From: Notamacropus eugenii
Taxonomy: Eukaryota > Chordata > Mammalia > Diprotodontia > Macropodidae
Assembly: GCF_028372415.1 (NCBI RefSeq)
Contig: NC_092875.1
Coordinates: 56,089,228-56,153,227 of the forward strand
Length of the DNA stretch: 64,000 nt
Direction: 5' to 3'
Of the stretch, positions 35,246 through 46,934 are shown one piece after another. Positions within the stretch are counted from its first letter, which is position 1; every line of letters starts with the position of its first letter. The translations under genes and the position numbers were made by a program. A model generated the notes under the pieces. That model searched no databases and had not been told where the DNA came from. It saw nothing but the letters and a program-made list of their open reading frames with translations.

Positions 35246-36780
35246 ATAGAAACTCTTCTAATAATGTAGTTTGTATTTTTATTATTAAGCTGAGCTTTAG
35301 TTTTTCTATATAGCTTCTTTTCCTTATATCTTATTTTTTAATTCGAGGAGTATTATTGTGGCTACTCAAAAACTGAACCCAGTTTTCTACCTGGAGAGTA
35401 TGAACATTTATAATTTCAATATAAGTAATTATAAAACAAACAAAAATTAAATACATCTTTATTCTCACATGAGCCATCTGTAATTATGAGGTGCATTTTC
35501 TCTGGTTATTAACTTAAGAAGACTATGAAATGTATTTTTAACTGCAATATTACATTTCCTCATGTTTCCCATCTATTTTCTCTCTAAAAATGTAGAAGTG
35601 TAACTGAAATGTTTACAATAACGATTTGTATGTGTAGCACTTTAAAACTTAACAAGCAATTTAAAAATACCCTTGAAGATAAGACGCACTTGTATCATAC
35701 GCCATTGTACATGAGAGGAAGATTTAGAGACTTTAAAGTAACTTGCTCCCTTCAGTTGATTCTTCCTGATCCTTCAACCTTAAAAATTCATAAAATTTTG
35801 TGTTGGAGGGTGCCTCTAGGAGTCATCTATTCTAACTCCCTAATTTTACAGATGGGGAAATGGCAGCATCCAAGGGAAAAGTCACTCATTCAAGGTCACA
35901 CAGAGGGTTAGTGGATCACACAGCAAGTGTTGTGTTCAAGCTGGGATTTAACAGTAAGTTTCTTTACTCTAAATCTAGGGCAGGATCTACTACCCTGTGC
36001 TACTTTCTGCTTGAAATGACTTGGGATTTTTGCTCAATTTCTTTAAATAGGGCATTTTCCTGACATTTAAGTCACTGCTTACTCTATTTTTGTGAATCTT
36101 CCTGATTTTTCTCTTCTATCAGAAAATAAAGAAGTAGCTCTAATATTCTGATTTAGGAATTTTTCCTTTGATCCCCAAGTTATCAGGCAAGAAAATTAAC
36201 TCAATTTCTCTAACTCAAAAACTCAAAATAAATGAGATCATAATTTGTTGTCTTACATGTGAGGTTTTGCTATGCCTCATAGTAAGTAAACCATACTAAG
36301 GTGGGATATTGGGGAGGAAAGAAATTTGGAAGTAAAGGAAAACAAAAAATACATCGACTCTTTAGTGTCCAATCCTTAACTAAAAAAAGAGGCGGCTATG
36401 GTCTTCTCCCACAGACCAACTTATTCTAAGTGTATAAGAAGTACTTATAATTGTTATTCTGTCTCCATAGTACAGTGTCAAACACATAATACATGATCAA
36501 TAAAAATGATGGTATTCAGTCAAATGATAAGCATTCGTTTGAATTCCAGCTATGTGTAAGGCACTGTATTAGATATTGTGAGGTAATGGTTTCTTGTCTG
36601 AGTATTACCAGACTTTGTTAAGTTTAAGAAAATTTTTACAAAAGCCCTATATGATAGTAGTTATACTATTACTAATTAAGAAAATTCATAATGGCAAAAA
36701 GGTACAATAAACTCAGTAATGTTTTTAGGTAAATTTGTATTTTATTAATCACAAAGTGTCTAAGAACATTTGAAAAATGT
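35246..36780. other. Non-coding, with a MIR-like piece
   Basis: A MIR-like piece lies at about 35790-35960 ('attttacagatggggaaatg', 'tcaaggtcacacagagggt'). From 36095 onward it again aligns with the right copy (58810 onward). A trace of the old repeat ('tgtgtaaggcactgtattag') is at 36553, with its match at 59270. Confidence 0.5.
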
Positions 36781-38934
36781 GTAGCATTGATTCACCCAGT
36801 TAGCCTAAAAAGATATATTTGTTCATTGTCTTGAGCCAACCACCATATTTTGTTAGAGCTAAAGACAAATGTAAGTAACCATCCTTGGTGCACATATGGA
36901 GTTGAAGATCCCTTGAAACAACTGCATATCTTCCCAGAAGTAGTTAGTTTAGAGATTGGGAACCACTGCTTTGGGGGGAATTCAAAGAAACCTAAGACTA
37001 ATTCTTGACCAAAAGGAGCTCCCAACCTACCGGAGAATACACATAAAGATATATGGAAATGGTAGATGACATACCATATCCATAGACATGACATAGCCAA
37101 ATGAGGAACTGGCAAACTATAAGTGTGATGAATTTCAGAGGAAAGAGAATATACTTGGGGTTTGGGAATTAAGGCTTCAGGTAGAATAAGGGACTTGATT
37201 TAGGCCTTAAATCATGGAAAGGGTAGATAAAGAGGAACAGAAACCCAGATATTGAGAATACCAGGAAGAAATTCCATGTCCCATTCATACAAGTATTTGT
37301 GCCATGTTCTTTTTCCTTGGTTGGAGGGACTGGAGAGAGGATAGAAACTTCTTTGTATACCTACTATCATACCACAGGTAGTTATGTACTCAAATGCTTG
37401 GTTTTATGAGGAGAAGCAAGGAAGATCATTGCATACCTTCCTCTTCTATAAATTGAGCGCATTTGTCAACAGCTGCAACAAAGAATTCCCTGATTCTTTG
37501 TTATTAAGGACTAATAGTTCTTAGTAGAAGTATAAAATTAGGTCATATTGGAAACTTTCATTTTAGTGTGTTCTGAACTTATTGTGGAACAGAACTAAGA
37601 ATGCCAGTTTTCAGATTTCACAGACATTTACTCTGATTTTCTCAAGAGCTAGCCTGAGTTTCTTAATGCCATGAAGACCTATTAGAATATTTGAAATATT
37701 GTTTTTAATGGACTGTTCAATCGCAATTGAGGAATGGATTTATCTAGGAAAACTGTGGAAAAAAAATCTAGTTTTATTTAAATTATTTAAATGCATTATC
37801 AAACTCAGCCAATTTTATAGCACCTTGCTTTACCTTGGTCAGCTCTTGCTCTTTTTTTTGGTCTGTTTATTTGACTAAAAAGTTGTTTATTTGATATAAA
37901 CAGTTTCAAAATAGATTAGTAAGAGGTTATCAGGTGATTTAAAAAGAGGTGCTTATAACATTATCTTTTTTGTTTAATATAATATCTAAGATGATCTGGA
38001 TCCACTTCTAGGACTAAAGGATCTTTGTAGAAGAATAAGATGGGCCAGTCTATGCTGAAAGCAGTGGGCCTTTTTGTTCAGCAAGTTTTTAGGGAAGGCC
38101 ATGTGGCTTAAGTGGAACTACCCAGGACAGAGGGAGATTGGGTCAACAACGGGAATATAACAGAGCGGTCTCCTAACTTCCCCTCACTTTTTTACATTGG
38201 GTCAAGGATGGACATTTCCAATCTGGGATAATTTAATAATCATTTCAAACTGAGATGGAGGACAGGAAAGGGGGAAAACGTCTACGTCACTTGGGCATAA
38301 TGGTCATGAGGGCCTGGTAGGAGGATAGGGGCTCACAGTATACTGAGAGGCTATTCTTAAGATTTGGTTCGTGCTGGGAGATCTGTGACCAGGGCATCTC
38401 AGGCAGTGTTATAGTGAAGGTAGCTTGCTCAGTTTGAAAATCATAGTGGTCGGATGTTTAGAGCATCTCACTTGTCTCATAGAGAGCAAAGATGTCCTCT
38501 CTAGGCAATTCTAAATACTATTTCTCTCCTGGAGTTTCAGGCATGGAGGCACCAAATATCTGGAAAATTAGAATTATATGAAGTTGAGTAGATATTTGGA
38601 GAGATGGGGCATTCCAGAGAAGAAGCAGGACAGAAAGGAGAAGGCAGTAGGGAAATGGGCTAGGAAGCAGGTGGACAATTAGACAAAGAAGTTCTATGTC
38701 ACAGCAATTATATATTTTTCTAGATCACAACAAAGTTAGTTCCATTAAAAAAGTAAGTTCAGTATTTCTGTTAATAGAAACTTGTGATTCATACCTTTTA
38801 AAAACTATTTGCAACAAGCTGAATCAAAGTGAGTAGAATTTTGTCTGACATGGTTGTTGGTGCCTCAAGTTATGGAAAATATGTAATATTCAATGAAATT
38901 AATAATGACTTTCCCTCCCATTCTCCCATCCTTC
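36781..38934. other. Intergenic, unique, nothing recognised
   Basis: No coding region, RNA gene or classified repeat seen over about 2.1 kb. Confidence 0.35.
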
Positions 38935-39140
38935 CAGTGGTTATCCACTGTATCCTGAGCCATAGCCAGTCATCTTGAATGTTTTTTTGCCACTGGACTT
39001 CAATGACTCAGTAGGAGGGAGTGTGGCTGATGACTGTGCAGCTCTGTCTCACACCTAATTCATGCCCATGTTAAGATATCACCCTGGTGATGTCCTTGGT
39101 CCTCTTTGAGAATGGACAAACAACAAACCAATCATCTCTG
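38935..39140 (+). mobile_element. Marsupial SINE with 'gacaaac' tail
   Basis: 'gagccatagccagtcatctt', 'tgccactggacttcaatgac', 'gatatcaccctggtgatgtc' and 'cttggtcctctttgagaatg', then 'gacaaacaac'. Same family as 1-235. Confidence 0.65.
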
Positions 39141-39204
39141 TAGAAGCTGAAGCAGATCACATAGAGTTTCCTTTGACTCCATGTCCAGAATTCTTTTTTT
39201 TAAA

Positions 39205-39400
39205 CCACCATTCTGGGCAACAAAAAATGTTTTTTAATGCTACACATGGTCAAAACATGTACAATCTTTTCCAAATTATTTGTACTATCAGGGATGGGCA
39301 AGAAGAACAGGCAAGAAATTGGAAGTCAAAATTGTAAAAAAAAATAAAAGGTTTAAAATTTTTTTACATGTAGTTGGAAGAAATAAAATATTCAAACAAA
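39205..39400 (+). mobile_element. L1 3' UTR tail, truncated copy
   Basis: 'aatttttttacatgtagttg' and 'gaagaaataaaatattca' match the 3' terminus of L1s here (29560-29590, 54715-54740). A strongly 5'-truncated L1. Confidence 0.6.
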
Positions 39401-39469
39401 AATAAAGTAGAAAAAAGCGAGTCATTATTAATGGTTCACTCTCAGTTAGGCAGAATGTCTTTGGGACTC

Positions 39470-40060
39470 TGTGCTTGGGTCTATGCATTTGACATTTTTA
39501 TCAATGACTTGGATAAAGAAATAGAAATAAAAAAGCTTATGCAATCTGCAGATGACAAAAAAAATGGGATGGATGGCTAATACACAAGTGACACAGATAG
39601 GGACTGAAATGTTCTTGATACCTAGGATCATTGCACTGAAGCTAAGAGGGTGAAATTCACTTGGGAAAGTAAGACTTCAGTCTTACACTGGGACTAAAAA
39701 ATCAGCTTCACAAAGAAGAGATATAGAAGGCATGGTTAGATAGTGATTTGTATTCAAATGTTTGAGATGTTTTAGTGGACTGTGAGTTCAATATCATGTA
39801 AAAGTGTGATATGTCAAGAGCAAATCTTCAGCAAAAATCATCTTGGCCTGCATGAAGAGGAGTATAGCCTCCAGGAGTAAGAAGATGACTCTCTAATGAA
39901 TGCTTTCAGTGTATCTTTTATGTTCCTGTTCCTCAGGTCATATTACAACCATAATCTGTCTAGTTTAGATCACACTAGGAGAAAGTGCCCTCTTGAGTTC
40001 TAGGCACCAGAGTTTAGGAAGGATATTGATAAATTGAAGGCCATTCTGCTCCACAAAAGT
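39470..40060 (+). mobile_element. CR1/L3-clade LINE fragment
   Basis: Encodes FDIFINDLDKEIE followed by 'caatctgcagatgac' (S-A-D-D). Later words are 'gtatgatcacttggg'-type diverged sequence, 'aagtgtgatatgtcaagagc', 'tcttggcctgcatgaagag' and 'gaaggatattgataaattga'. Same clade as 13640-14565. Confidence 0.65.
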
Positions 40061-40080
40061 ATGACTATCACCTACGGGAG

Positions 40081-40205
40081 ATATATGTGTTTATATGTAT
40101 ACATATATAATATATATATATATACACACAAACACAGACATATATATACATATACATACATAGATGGACTTACATACATACCTATATATATATGTGTGTG
40201 TGTGC
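40081..40205. repeat. Compound TA/CA/TG microsatellite
   Basis: Alternating 'atatat', 'acatac', 'acacac' and 'gtgtgtg' runs, about 280 bp upstream of the OR acceptor. The open frame across it is low-complexity. Confidence 0.9.
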
Positions 40206-40219
40206 ATATTATAAGCTTG

Positions 40220-40485
40220 AAATTCTAAGTGTGGTTAGCAGAATTTTATAAAAATAGAGAGCCTGAAGGGATCTCATGGATCATTTACACTATTTTCATT
40301 TTACTGATAAGGAAAATGAGTTTTAGAGAGGGGAAGAAATCATTCAAACTTGCATAAGAAGGATGTGAGAATGCTGTTAATCAAATCTAGGTCTTTTGAA
40401 TCCAAGTTCTGGACTTTCCTCCATCTATAAGTGAGGAATATTTGTGTTTTCATTTAATACACTTCTCCCATTTCTTTTCTCACAG
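40220..40485 (+). promoter_or_regulatory. OR intron end and splice acceptor
   Basis: The pyrimidine tract 'cttctcccatttcttttctc' and acag end at 40485. The exon would begin at 40486, leaving 13 nt before the aligned start-codon position, exactly as in the first OR. Upstream sequence contains a MIR-like remnant alignable with 17803-18060. Confidence 0.7.
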
Positions 40486-40498
40486 AAAAACAAGCTAC

Positions 40499-41449
40499 TT
40501 GGGACCAGCCAATCAAACACACGTTTCTGAATTCCTCCTTCTAGGATTTTCTGAGAAGCCAGAGCATCAGCTGCCCCTCTTTGAGCTGTTCCTGAGTATG
40601 TACTTGGTCACCATAGGTGGGAACCTTCTCATCATGCTGACCATTGGTTCTGACTCCCACCTCCGCACCCCCATGTACTTCTTCCTCTCTAACCTGTCCT
40701 TGGTGGATCTCTGTCTGGTATCTACCTTGGTCCCCAAGATGCTGGTGAACCTCCTTACCCACTGTAAGGCTATCTCCTATGCTGGCTGCCTCACCCAGAT
40801 GTGCTTCTTCATGGCTTTTGCTTGTTCAGACAACTTACTCCTCATGGTAATGGCCTATGACTGCGTTGAGGCCATCTGTCACCCTCTGAGTTATGTGAGT
40901 ATCATGAGTCCACAGTTCTGTGGCCTATTGGCTTTACTTTCCTGGAATATTAGTTTTCTAAGTGCAGCGCTCCATATTCTATTGCTGATGAGGCTGTTGT
41001 TTTGTTCAAAATGTGAAATTCCACACTTTAATTGTGATCTTACTCCTGTTCTCAAGCTCTCTTGTACAGACACCATCATCAATAATACTTATGTTTATTT
41101 AACAACTGGACTTCTGGGTGTTCTTCCTTTCACAGGGATCCTCTTCTCTTATACTCAGGTCTTTTCTTCCATTTTGAGGGTCCCATCCACTGGGGGAAAG
41201 TATAAAGCATTTTCTACCTGTGGGTCTCACCTCTGTGTTGTTTTATTATTCTATGGAACAGTGATTGGAGTATATCTGAGTTCCTCAGTTACACCCTCTT
41301 CTTGGAAGAGCTCGGTTGCCTCCATGATGTATACTGTGGTGACTCCCATGTTGAACCCATTCATTTATAGTCTGAGAAACAAGGACATAAAAGATGCTCT
41401 GAGAAGACTCATTAGCAGATTGGCTTCCTCAGTGACTGGGCATGGCTAA
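40499..41449 (+). pseudogene. Olfactory receptor, OR7-like, full-length frame but start and DRY motif lost
   Basis: Counting from the position homologous to the first OR start, the frame runs 316 residues with no stop or frameshift until the tail. Retained: NQT at 5-7, GN in TM1, [10 protein letters not shown] in TM2, C97, C169, C179, C189, SY at 217-218, [10 protein letters not shown] and [15 protein letters not shown]. Odd: codon 1 is TTG instead of ATG, and no in-frame ATG precedes it in the exon. The first ATG (40598) lies in TM1 and would give 283 residues. The motif [10 protein letters not shown] reads [10 protein letters not shown], losing the arginine needed for G-protein activation in this family. 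HFFCDL reads HFNCDL and LHTPMY reads LRTPMY. A 2-nt difference near the end shifts the last few codons. Probably a recent pseudogene. An in-frame upstream exon ATG or a non-ATG start cannot be excluded, but the DRY loss argues against normal signalling. Confidence 0.85.
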
Positions 41450-42335
41450 ATCTGAGATTATTGCACTGATACCTGTGCCTCAAAGTCTACTTGATATAAA
41501 TCTCAGTTTGCAAAACCTGGGGTCCTGCTCTCTATCCTGTCTCTTCTCTTTTTGACTTTAGATGACATTGACCATCTGCTCCATGGATATTATTTCCTAG
41601 TGCTGCCTTGATATTGACAGTTTACACACCATGTTTGGTTTCATGAAAAGATCTGTTGTTTTATAGAAGAATTCTAGGTGTAAAGTTACAAGAGCTATTC
41701 CTCCACATACAAGTTATATATCAGTGGGCAAGTCACTTGAAATATCTGATCATTAGTTTCTTTATTTGTTAAGTGAGGATAGTAATTTCTCTTGTTTCCC
41801 TGTGGTTTAAATGACTTGGCATATGTACAAATGTTTTATAATCTGTATATACTTCAAAAATATAGGAAACCTAATATATGTCATTCATTAAGTTCCTACA
41901 GTGTGAAAGGAACTATGGTAAGTGAAGGGAATACAAAGGCGAAAACAAAATTACTCTTTTCCACTAAGGAGCTTAAGCATGTTATATCCTGTTATGATAA
42001 AATGACCATATGTTAAAGCTAGGGGCCAATATGATAGCTCCACATGTCCATATGATTCTCCTCCTCTGTTGCTGTAGTGAGTTTATATTAAGGAAAAGGT
42101 GAGGAATACAATTACAATTGCACCAAGCCCCCATTTGGGAAAATTCCTAATATTGAAGCAGAAGCTTTAATTTTCATTTATATTTAGCTCTAATCTTTGA
42201 CTTCATTGTGGTTGATCTAAAGTTCTGATGACCAGTAGGGTTTATTATATTTATTCAAACCCATCCTGATATTTTGAATTAAGAAATGTCTTTTTTTCAA
42301 CAAAGTTAAGTGGGGTGGGTGATCAATGGATTCCT
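41450..42335. other. 3' flank of the OR, with MIR and old-repeat traces
   Basis: A MIR-like piece lies at about 41715-41860 ('gggcaagtcacttgaaatat', 'ttctttatttgttaagtgag'). An old-repeat fragment ('cattcattaagttcctacag', 'aggagcttaagcatg'-like) lies at about 41880-41985. No gene was seen. Confidence 0.45.
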
Positions 42336-42719
42336 GTCCTTTTACATTCTTCTTTTTTTAAAAATTTGTTTTCAGTTTTCTACAATCACTTCCATAAATC
42401 TTAGATTTTCTCTTCCTCCCTCTTTTCTGCTTCCTCATTCCTTCACCCCTCTATCCCAGAGATGGCACGCAATCTTATATGGGTTCTACACATATATTTT
42501 TATTAAATACATTTTCACATTAGTTATGTTGCATAGAAGAATTTAAATTAATTGGAAAAACCATGAGAAAAACCTAACCAAATCAAAACATAACACAAGA
42601 AAAAATATTCTGCTTCATTCTGAGATTCAATTCCATGTTTTTTCTCTGGATGTGGAAGGCATTTTGCCTCAAGCGTCCATCGGGAATTTTTTCGGTCCTT
42701 TCATTGCTGTGAAGGGCTA

Positions 42720-45350
42720 AGTCTACCAGAAAAATTCCTCACACACTGTGGTTGTTACTGTGTACAAAGTTCTCCTAGTTCTGCTCCTTTCACTCAGCAT
42801 CAGTTCATATAAATCCTTAAAAGCCTCTCTGAAGTCTTCGTGTTCATCATTTCTTACAGCACAAGAGCATTCCATTACATTCATATGCCACAAGTTGTTC
42901 AGTCACTCCCCAGTTGATGGGCATCCTCTGGATTTCCACTTCTTGGCCACTACAAAGAGAGCTGCTGTACATATTTTTGTAGATGTGGGACATTTTCCCA
43001 TTTTTATCATCTCTTTGGGATATAGTTCTAGAAGTGATATTGCTGAGTCAAAGGGTATGCTCATTTTTGTAGCCCTTTGGACATAGTTCCAAATTGCTCT
43101 CCAGAATGGTTGGATCAGCTCACAATACCACCAACAATGAATTAGTGTTTCAACTCTCCCACATCTTCTCCAAAATTTATTATCTTCCTGTTTTGTAATG
43201 TTAGTCAATCTGATAGGTGTGATGTGGTTTGTCACAGTTGTTTTGCTTTGCATCTCTCTAATCAATAGTGATTTTGAGCATTTTTTCATAAAACTATAGG
43301 AAGCTTTAATTTCTTTCTCTGAAAACTGCCTGTTCATATCCTTTGAACATTTTATCAATTGGAGAATGACTTGTATTCTTGTATATTTGATTCAGTTCTC
43401 TTTACATTTTAGAAATGAGGCCTTTATCACAGATGCTAGTTGCAAAAAGTGTTTCCCAATTTTCAGCTTCCCTCCTAATCTTGGTTGCTTTGGGTTTGTT
43501 TGTGCAAAAACTTTTCAATTTAATGTAATAAAAATTATCTATTTTGTACTTCATAATATTCTCCATCTCTTGTTTGGTCAAAAATTTTTCCATTCTCCAT
43601 AAATCTGACAAATACACTATTCCTTGGTCCCCTAATTTATTTATAGTATTGATCTTTATACCTAGATCTTGTATCCATTTGGACTTTATTATTGTGTATA
43701 GTGTCAGGCATTGGTCTGTGCCCAGTTTCCACCACACTGTTATCCTGTTTTCCCAGTAGTTTTTGTGAAACAGTGGGCTCTTATCCCAGAAGCTGGGGTC
43801 CTTGGGTTTATAAAAAAGTAGATTGTTTTATTCATTGACTACTGCATCTTGAGTACCTAACCTATTCCACTGGTCTACCCCTCTATTTCTTTACCAGTAC
43901 CAAGTGGTTTTGAAGACTGCTGCTTTATAATACAATTTGAGATCTGGTAGGGATAAGCCACCTTCCCTAGCATTTCTTTTCATTACTTCCCTTGATATTC
44001 TGGACCTTTTGTTCTTCCAGAAGAATATTGATATTATTTTTTTCTAGTTCTAGAAAATAATTATCTGGTAGTTTGATTGGTATGGCACTGAATAAGTAAT
44101 TTAATTTAGGTAGAATTGTCATTTTTTCTACGTTAGCTCAGCCTACCCAAGAGCAACTGATGTTTTCCCACTGACTTAGATCTTACTTTATTTGTGTGAA
44201 AAATGTTTTGCAATTGTGTTTATATAGTCCCTGAGTTTGTTTTGGCAGGTAGACTCCCAGTTATTTTATAGTGTCTACAGTAGTTTTAAATGGGACTTCT
44301 CTTTCTATCTCTTGCTGTTGGTCTTTGTTAGTAATATATAGAAATGCAGATGATTTATGTGGGTTTATTTTGTAACCTGCAACTTTGCCAAAGTTGTTTA
44401 TTGTTTCGAGTTGTTTTTCACTTGATTCTCTTGGATTCTCTAAGAATATCATCATATCATCTGCAAAGAGTGATAAATTAGTTTCTTATTTGCCTATTCT
44501 AATTCTTTCAGTTTTTTCTTCTCTTATTGTTAAAGATAATATTTCTAGTACCATATTGAATAATAATGGTAATAATGGACATCCTTGTTTCACCGCTGAT
44601 CTTATTGGAAATGCATCTAGATTATCCCCATTACATATAATGATTGCTGATGGTTTTAGGTAGATATTGCTTATGATTTTATGAAAGACTCCATTTATTC
44701 CTATGCTTTCCAGTGTTTTCAGTAGGAATGGGTGCTCTAGTTTATCAAAAGCTTTTTCTGCATCTATTGAGATAATCATATGGTTTCTGTTAGTTTTGCT
44801 GTTGGTATGATCAATAATGCTGATAGTTTTCCTAATATTGATCCAGCCCTTCATTCCTGGTATAAAATCTGTCTGTTCATAATGTATTATTCTAATGATA
44901 AGTTGCTGTATTCTTTTTGCAAATATGTTATTTAATTTTTTTGCATCTACATTCATTAGAGAAATTAGTCTATAATTTTCTTTCTCTGTCTTGGTTCTTC
45001 CTGGTTTAGGTATCAGAATAATGTTTGTATCATAAAAAGAATTTGGTAGGACTCCTTCTTCACCAATCTTCCCAAATAGTCTATATAGTATTGGAATTAA
45101 TTCTTCTTTAAATGTATCATAGAATTTACTTGTAAATCCATCTGGCCCTGGAGATTTTTTCCTAGGGAGTTCATTGACGACTTGTTCAATTTCTTTTTCT
45201 GAGATGCGGTGAATTTAAGTGCTCAACTTCCTCTTCTGTTAATCTGGGCAATTTATATTTTTAAAATATTCATCCATCTCTTTTAGATTGTTGAATTTAT
45301 GGGCATATAGTTGGGCAAAGTATCAGTTTTATGGGAAAGTTCATCACATC
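42720..45350 (-). pseudogene. L1 ORF2 remnant (RT and C-terminal region)
   Basis: The longest open piece (44956-44486) reads [20 protein letters not shown]..., with DAEKAFD (RT motif A) and the AVKQGCPL block. SLFADDMMIF (RT active site) follows at about 44478-44450. Further on, the piece 43358-42903 holds CGRVETLIHCWW followed by C, the cysteine-histidine region near the ORF2 end. In live L1s this protein nicks target DNA and reverse-transcribes L1 RNA. Several frameshifts and stops separate the pieces, and no endonuclease domain is found upstream. Confidence 0.75.
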
Positions 45351-45359
45351 CACAGTTGT

Positions 45360-45970
45360 GATAACTATCTGTGTCTTTCCTTCCATCCTATTTCCCCCCA
45401 TTTAAGCTCTTAGTTCTCCCTTCTCTTCCACAACAGAGATTTAATTTTTGACCACTGTCTCTCTCTCAGTCTTCCTTCCTTTCTTCAGCCCCCCTCTCTT
45501 TTTATCCCCTTTTCCCTTCCTACTTCTTCCCTCCCTTTTAGCCTCTCTTCCCTTTTCTTTCCCCTTTCCCCTCCTACTACCTATAGAGTTAGTTACATTT
45601 CTATGCTTAACTTAGTCCGTTGTTCCCTCCTTGAACCAAATCAGATGAGAATAAATCTCCAATAGTGCTCATCTCCCTCCCCTCTTTCCCTCTACTGTAA
45701 TATGCTTTTGTGCCTGTTCCTGTGATGCAATTTACCTTTTTCTGCCTCCTCCATTTCACATCTCCCATTACAATCTCTTCACACCCTTAAATCACATTTT
45801 TTGTCATCACATCATTTAATTTGTACACACTCCCTCTATCTCTGTATATCCCTTTTAAATATTATAATAAATATACTATTCTCAAGATTAACAAGTATCA
45901 TCTTCCATTATAGGGATATAAACAGTTTGCCCATATTGAATGACAAGATACTCCCCCCATCCATTTACCT
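45360..45970 (-). other. L1 inter-ORF spacer, strand-asymmetric
   Basis: Plus strand strongly pyrimidine-rich (runs of tcc/ctt), so the L1 sense strand is purine-rich. Sits between ORF2 and ORF1. No open frame of note. Confidence 0.6.
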
Positions 45971-45974
45971 TTTT

Positions 45975-46931
45975 ATGCCTCTCTTGATCCTTGTATTTGA
46001 AGATCAAATTTTCTATTGAGTTCTGGCCTTTTCATCAGGAAGATGTAGAAATCCCTTATTTCATTGAATGTCCATCTGTTTGCCTGAAATATTATGCTCA
46101 ATTTTGTTGGATAATTGATCCTTAGTTGTAGTCCCAGCTCCTTTTCCTTATGAAATATCATATTCCAATCCTTCTGATCTTTTAATGTAGAAACTGCAAG
46201 TTCTTGTGTGATCCTGACTGTAGTTCCTTGATACTTGAATTATTTCTTTGTGGCTGCTTGCAGGGTTTTCTCCTTCACTTGATAGTTCTGGAATTTGGCA
46301 AAAATATTCCTTGGTGTTTTCAGTTTGGGATCTCTTTCAGGAGGTGATCAGTGAATTCTTTCAAAGACTATTTTGCCCTCTGGAGCTAGGACCTTTGGGC
46401 AATTTTCCTTGATGATTTCTTGGAAGATATTGTCCAGGTTCTTTTTTTCATGATGGATTTCCGATATACCCAATAATTCTTAGATTTTTCTCTCCTGGTT
46501 CTATTTTCAAGGTCAGTTGTTTTTCCAATGAGATATTTTACATTTTCTTTTATTTTTTCATTTTTTAGATTCTATGTGACTGATTTTTGATGTCTCATAG
46601 AGTCATTAGCTTTTACTTACCCAATTCTAATTTTTAACAGATTGTTTTCTTCAGTTAACTTTTGCATCTCCTTTTCCATTTGCCCAATTGTTCCTTTTAA
46701 GGAGTTATTTTCTCTAGTTTGGTTTTGTACTTCCTTTTCCATTTGTCCAATTTTCCTTTTCAAGATGCTATTCCCTTCAGTGAATTCTTTTTTCATATTT
46801 TTAAAATTATTGGCCAGTTTTTTTTCTATTTTTCTAATTTGGCTTTTAAAATCCTTCTTGAACTCTTCCATGAATGCTCTTTGGGCTTGAGACCACTTCA
46901 TGTAACCTTTTGAAGTTTCAGGTGGGAGCAC
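45975..46931 (-). pseudogene. L1 ORF1 remnant
   Basis: An N-terminal open piece (46931-46617) has SQAQRAFMEEFKKDF followed by 21-residue coiled-coil repeats (GQMEKEVQNQTRENNSLK...). A C-terminal piece (46161-45973) reads LGLQLRINYPTKLSIIFQ then FYIFLMKRPELNRKFDLQ, the ORF1 C-terminal domain. The parts between are frame-broken. Compare the intact ORF1 at 62611-63708. Confidence 0.75.
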
Positions 46932-46934
46932 AGT

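Larger units (their letters stand above)
26730..36780 (+). repeat. Segmental duplication, left copy
   Basis: Aligns in direct orientation with about 50610-59490. Anchors include the L1-in-L1 junction (26780-26840 and 50650-50710), 'caggcaccatatg.aagaactc' (30370 and 55700), 'gaaactcatgtctaga' (32467 and 56350), a MIR (33530-33745 and 57440-57660), 'gatatcttggggac' (33803 and 57717) and 'tacaaaagccctatatgatag' in shorter form (36640 and 59350). The offset is about 23.9 kb, falling to about 22.7 kb at the right end because the right copy lacks about 1.2 kb matching 34860-36090. Confidence 0.8.

Noticed and set aside
40442-40498. Upstream extension of the second OR frame
   Set aside because: It begins with TTG, not ATG, and runs through the intron pyrimidine tract; not a plausible N-terminus.
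42903-44956. Open frames of 151 and 156 codons on the minus strand
   Set aside because: They are pieces of one broken L1 ORF2 (RT and C-terminal region), not separate genes.
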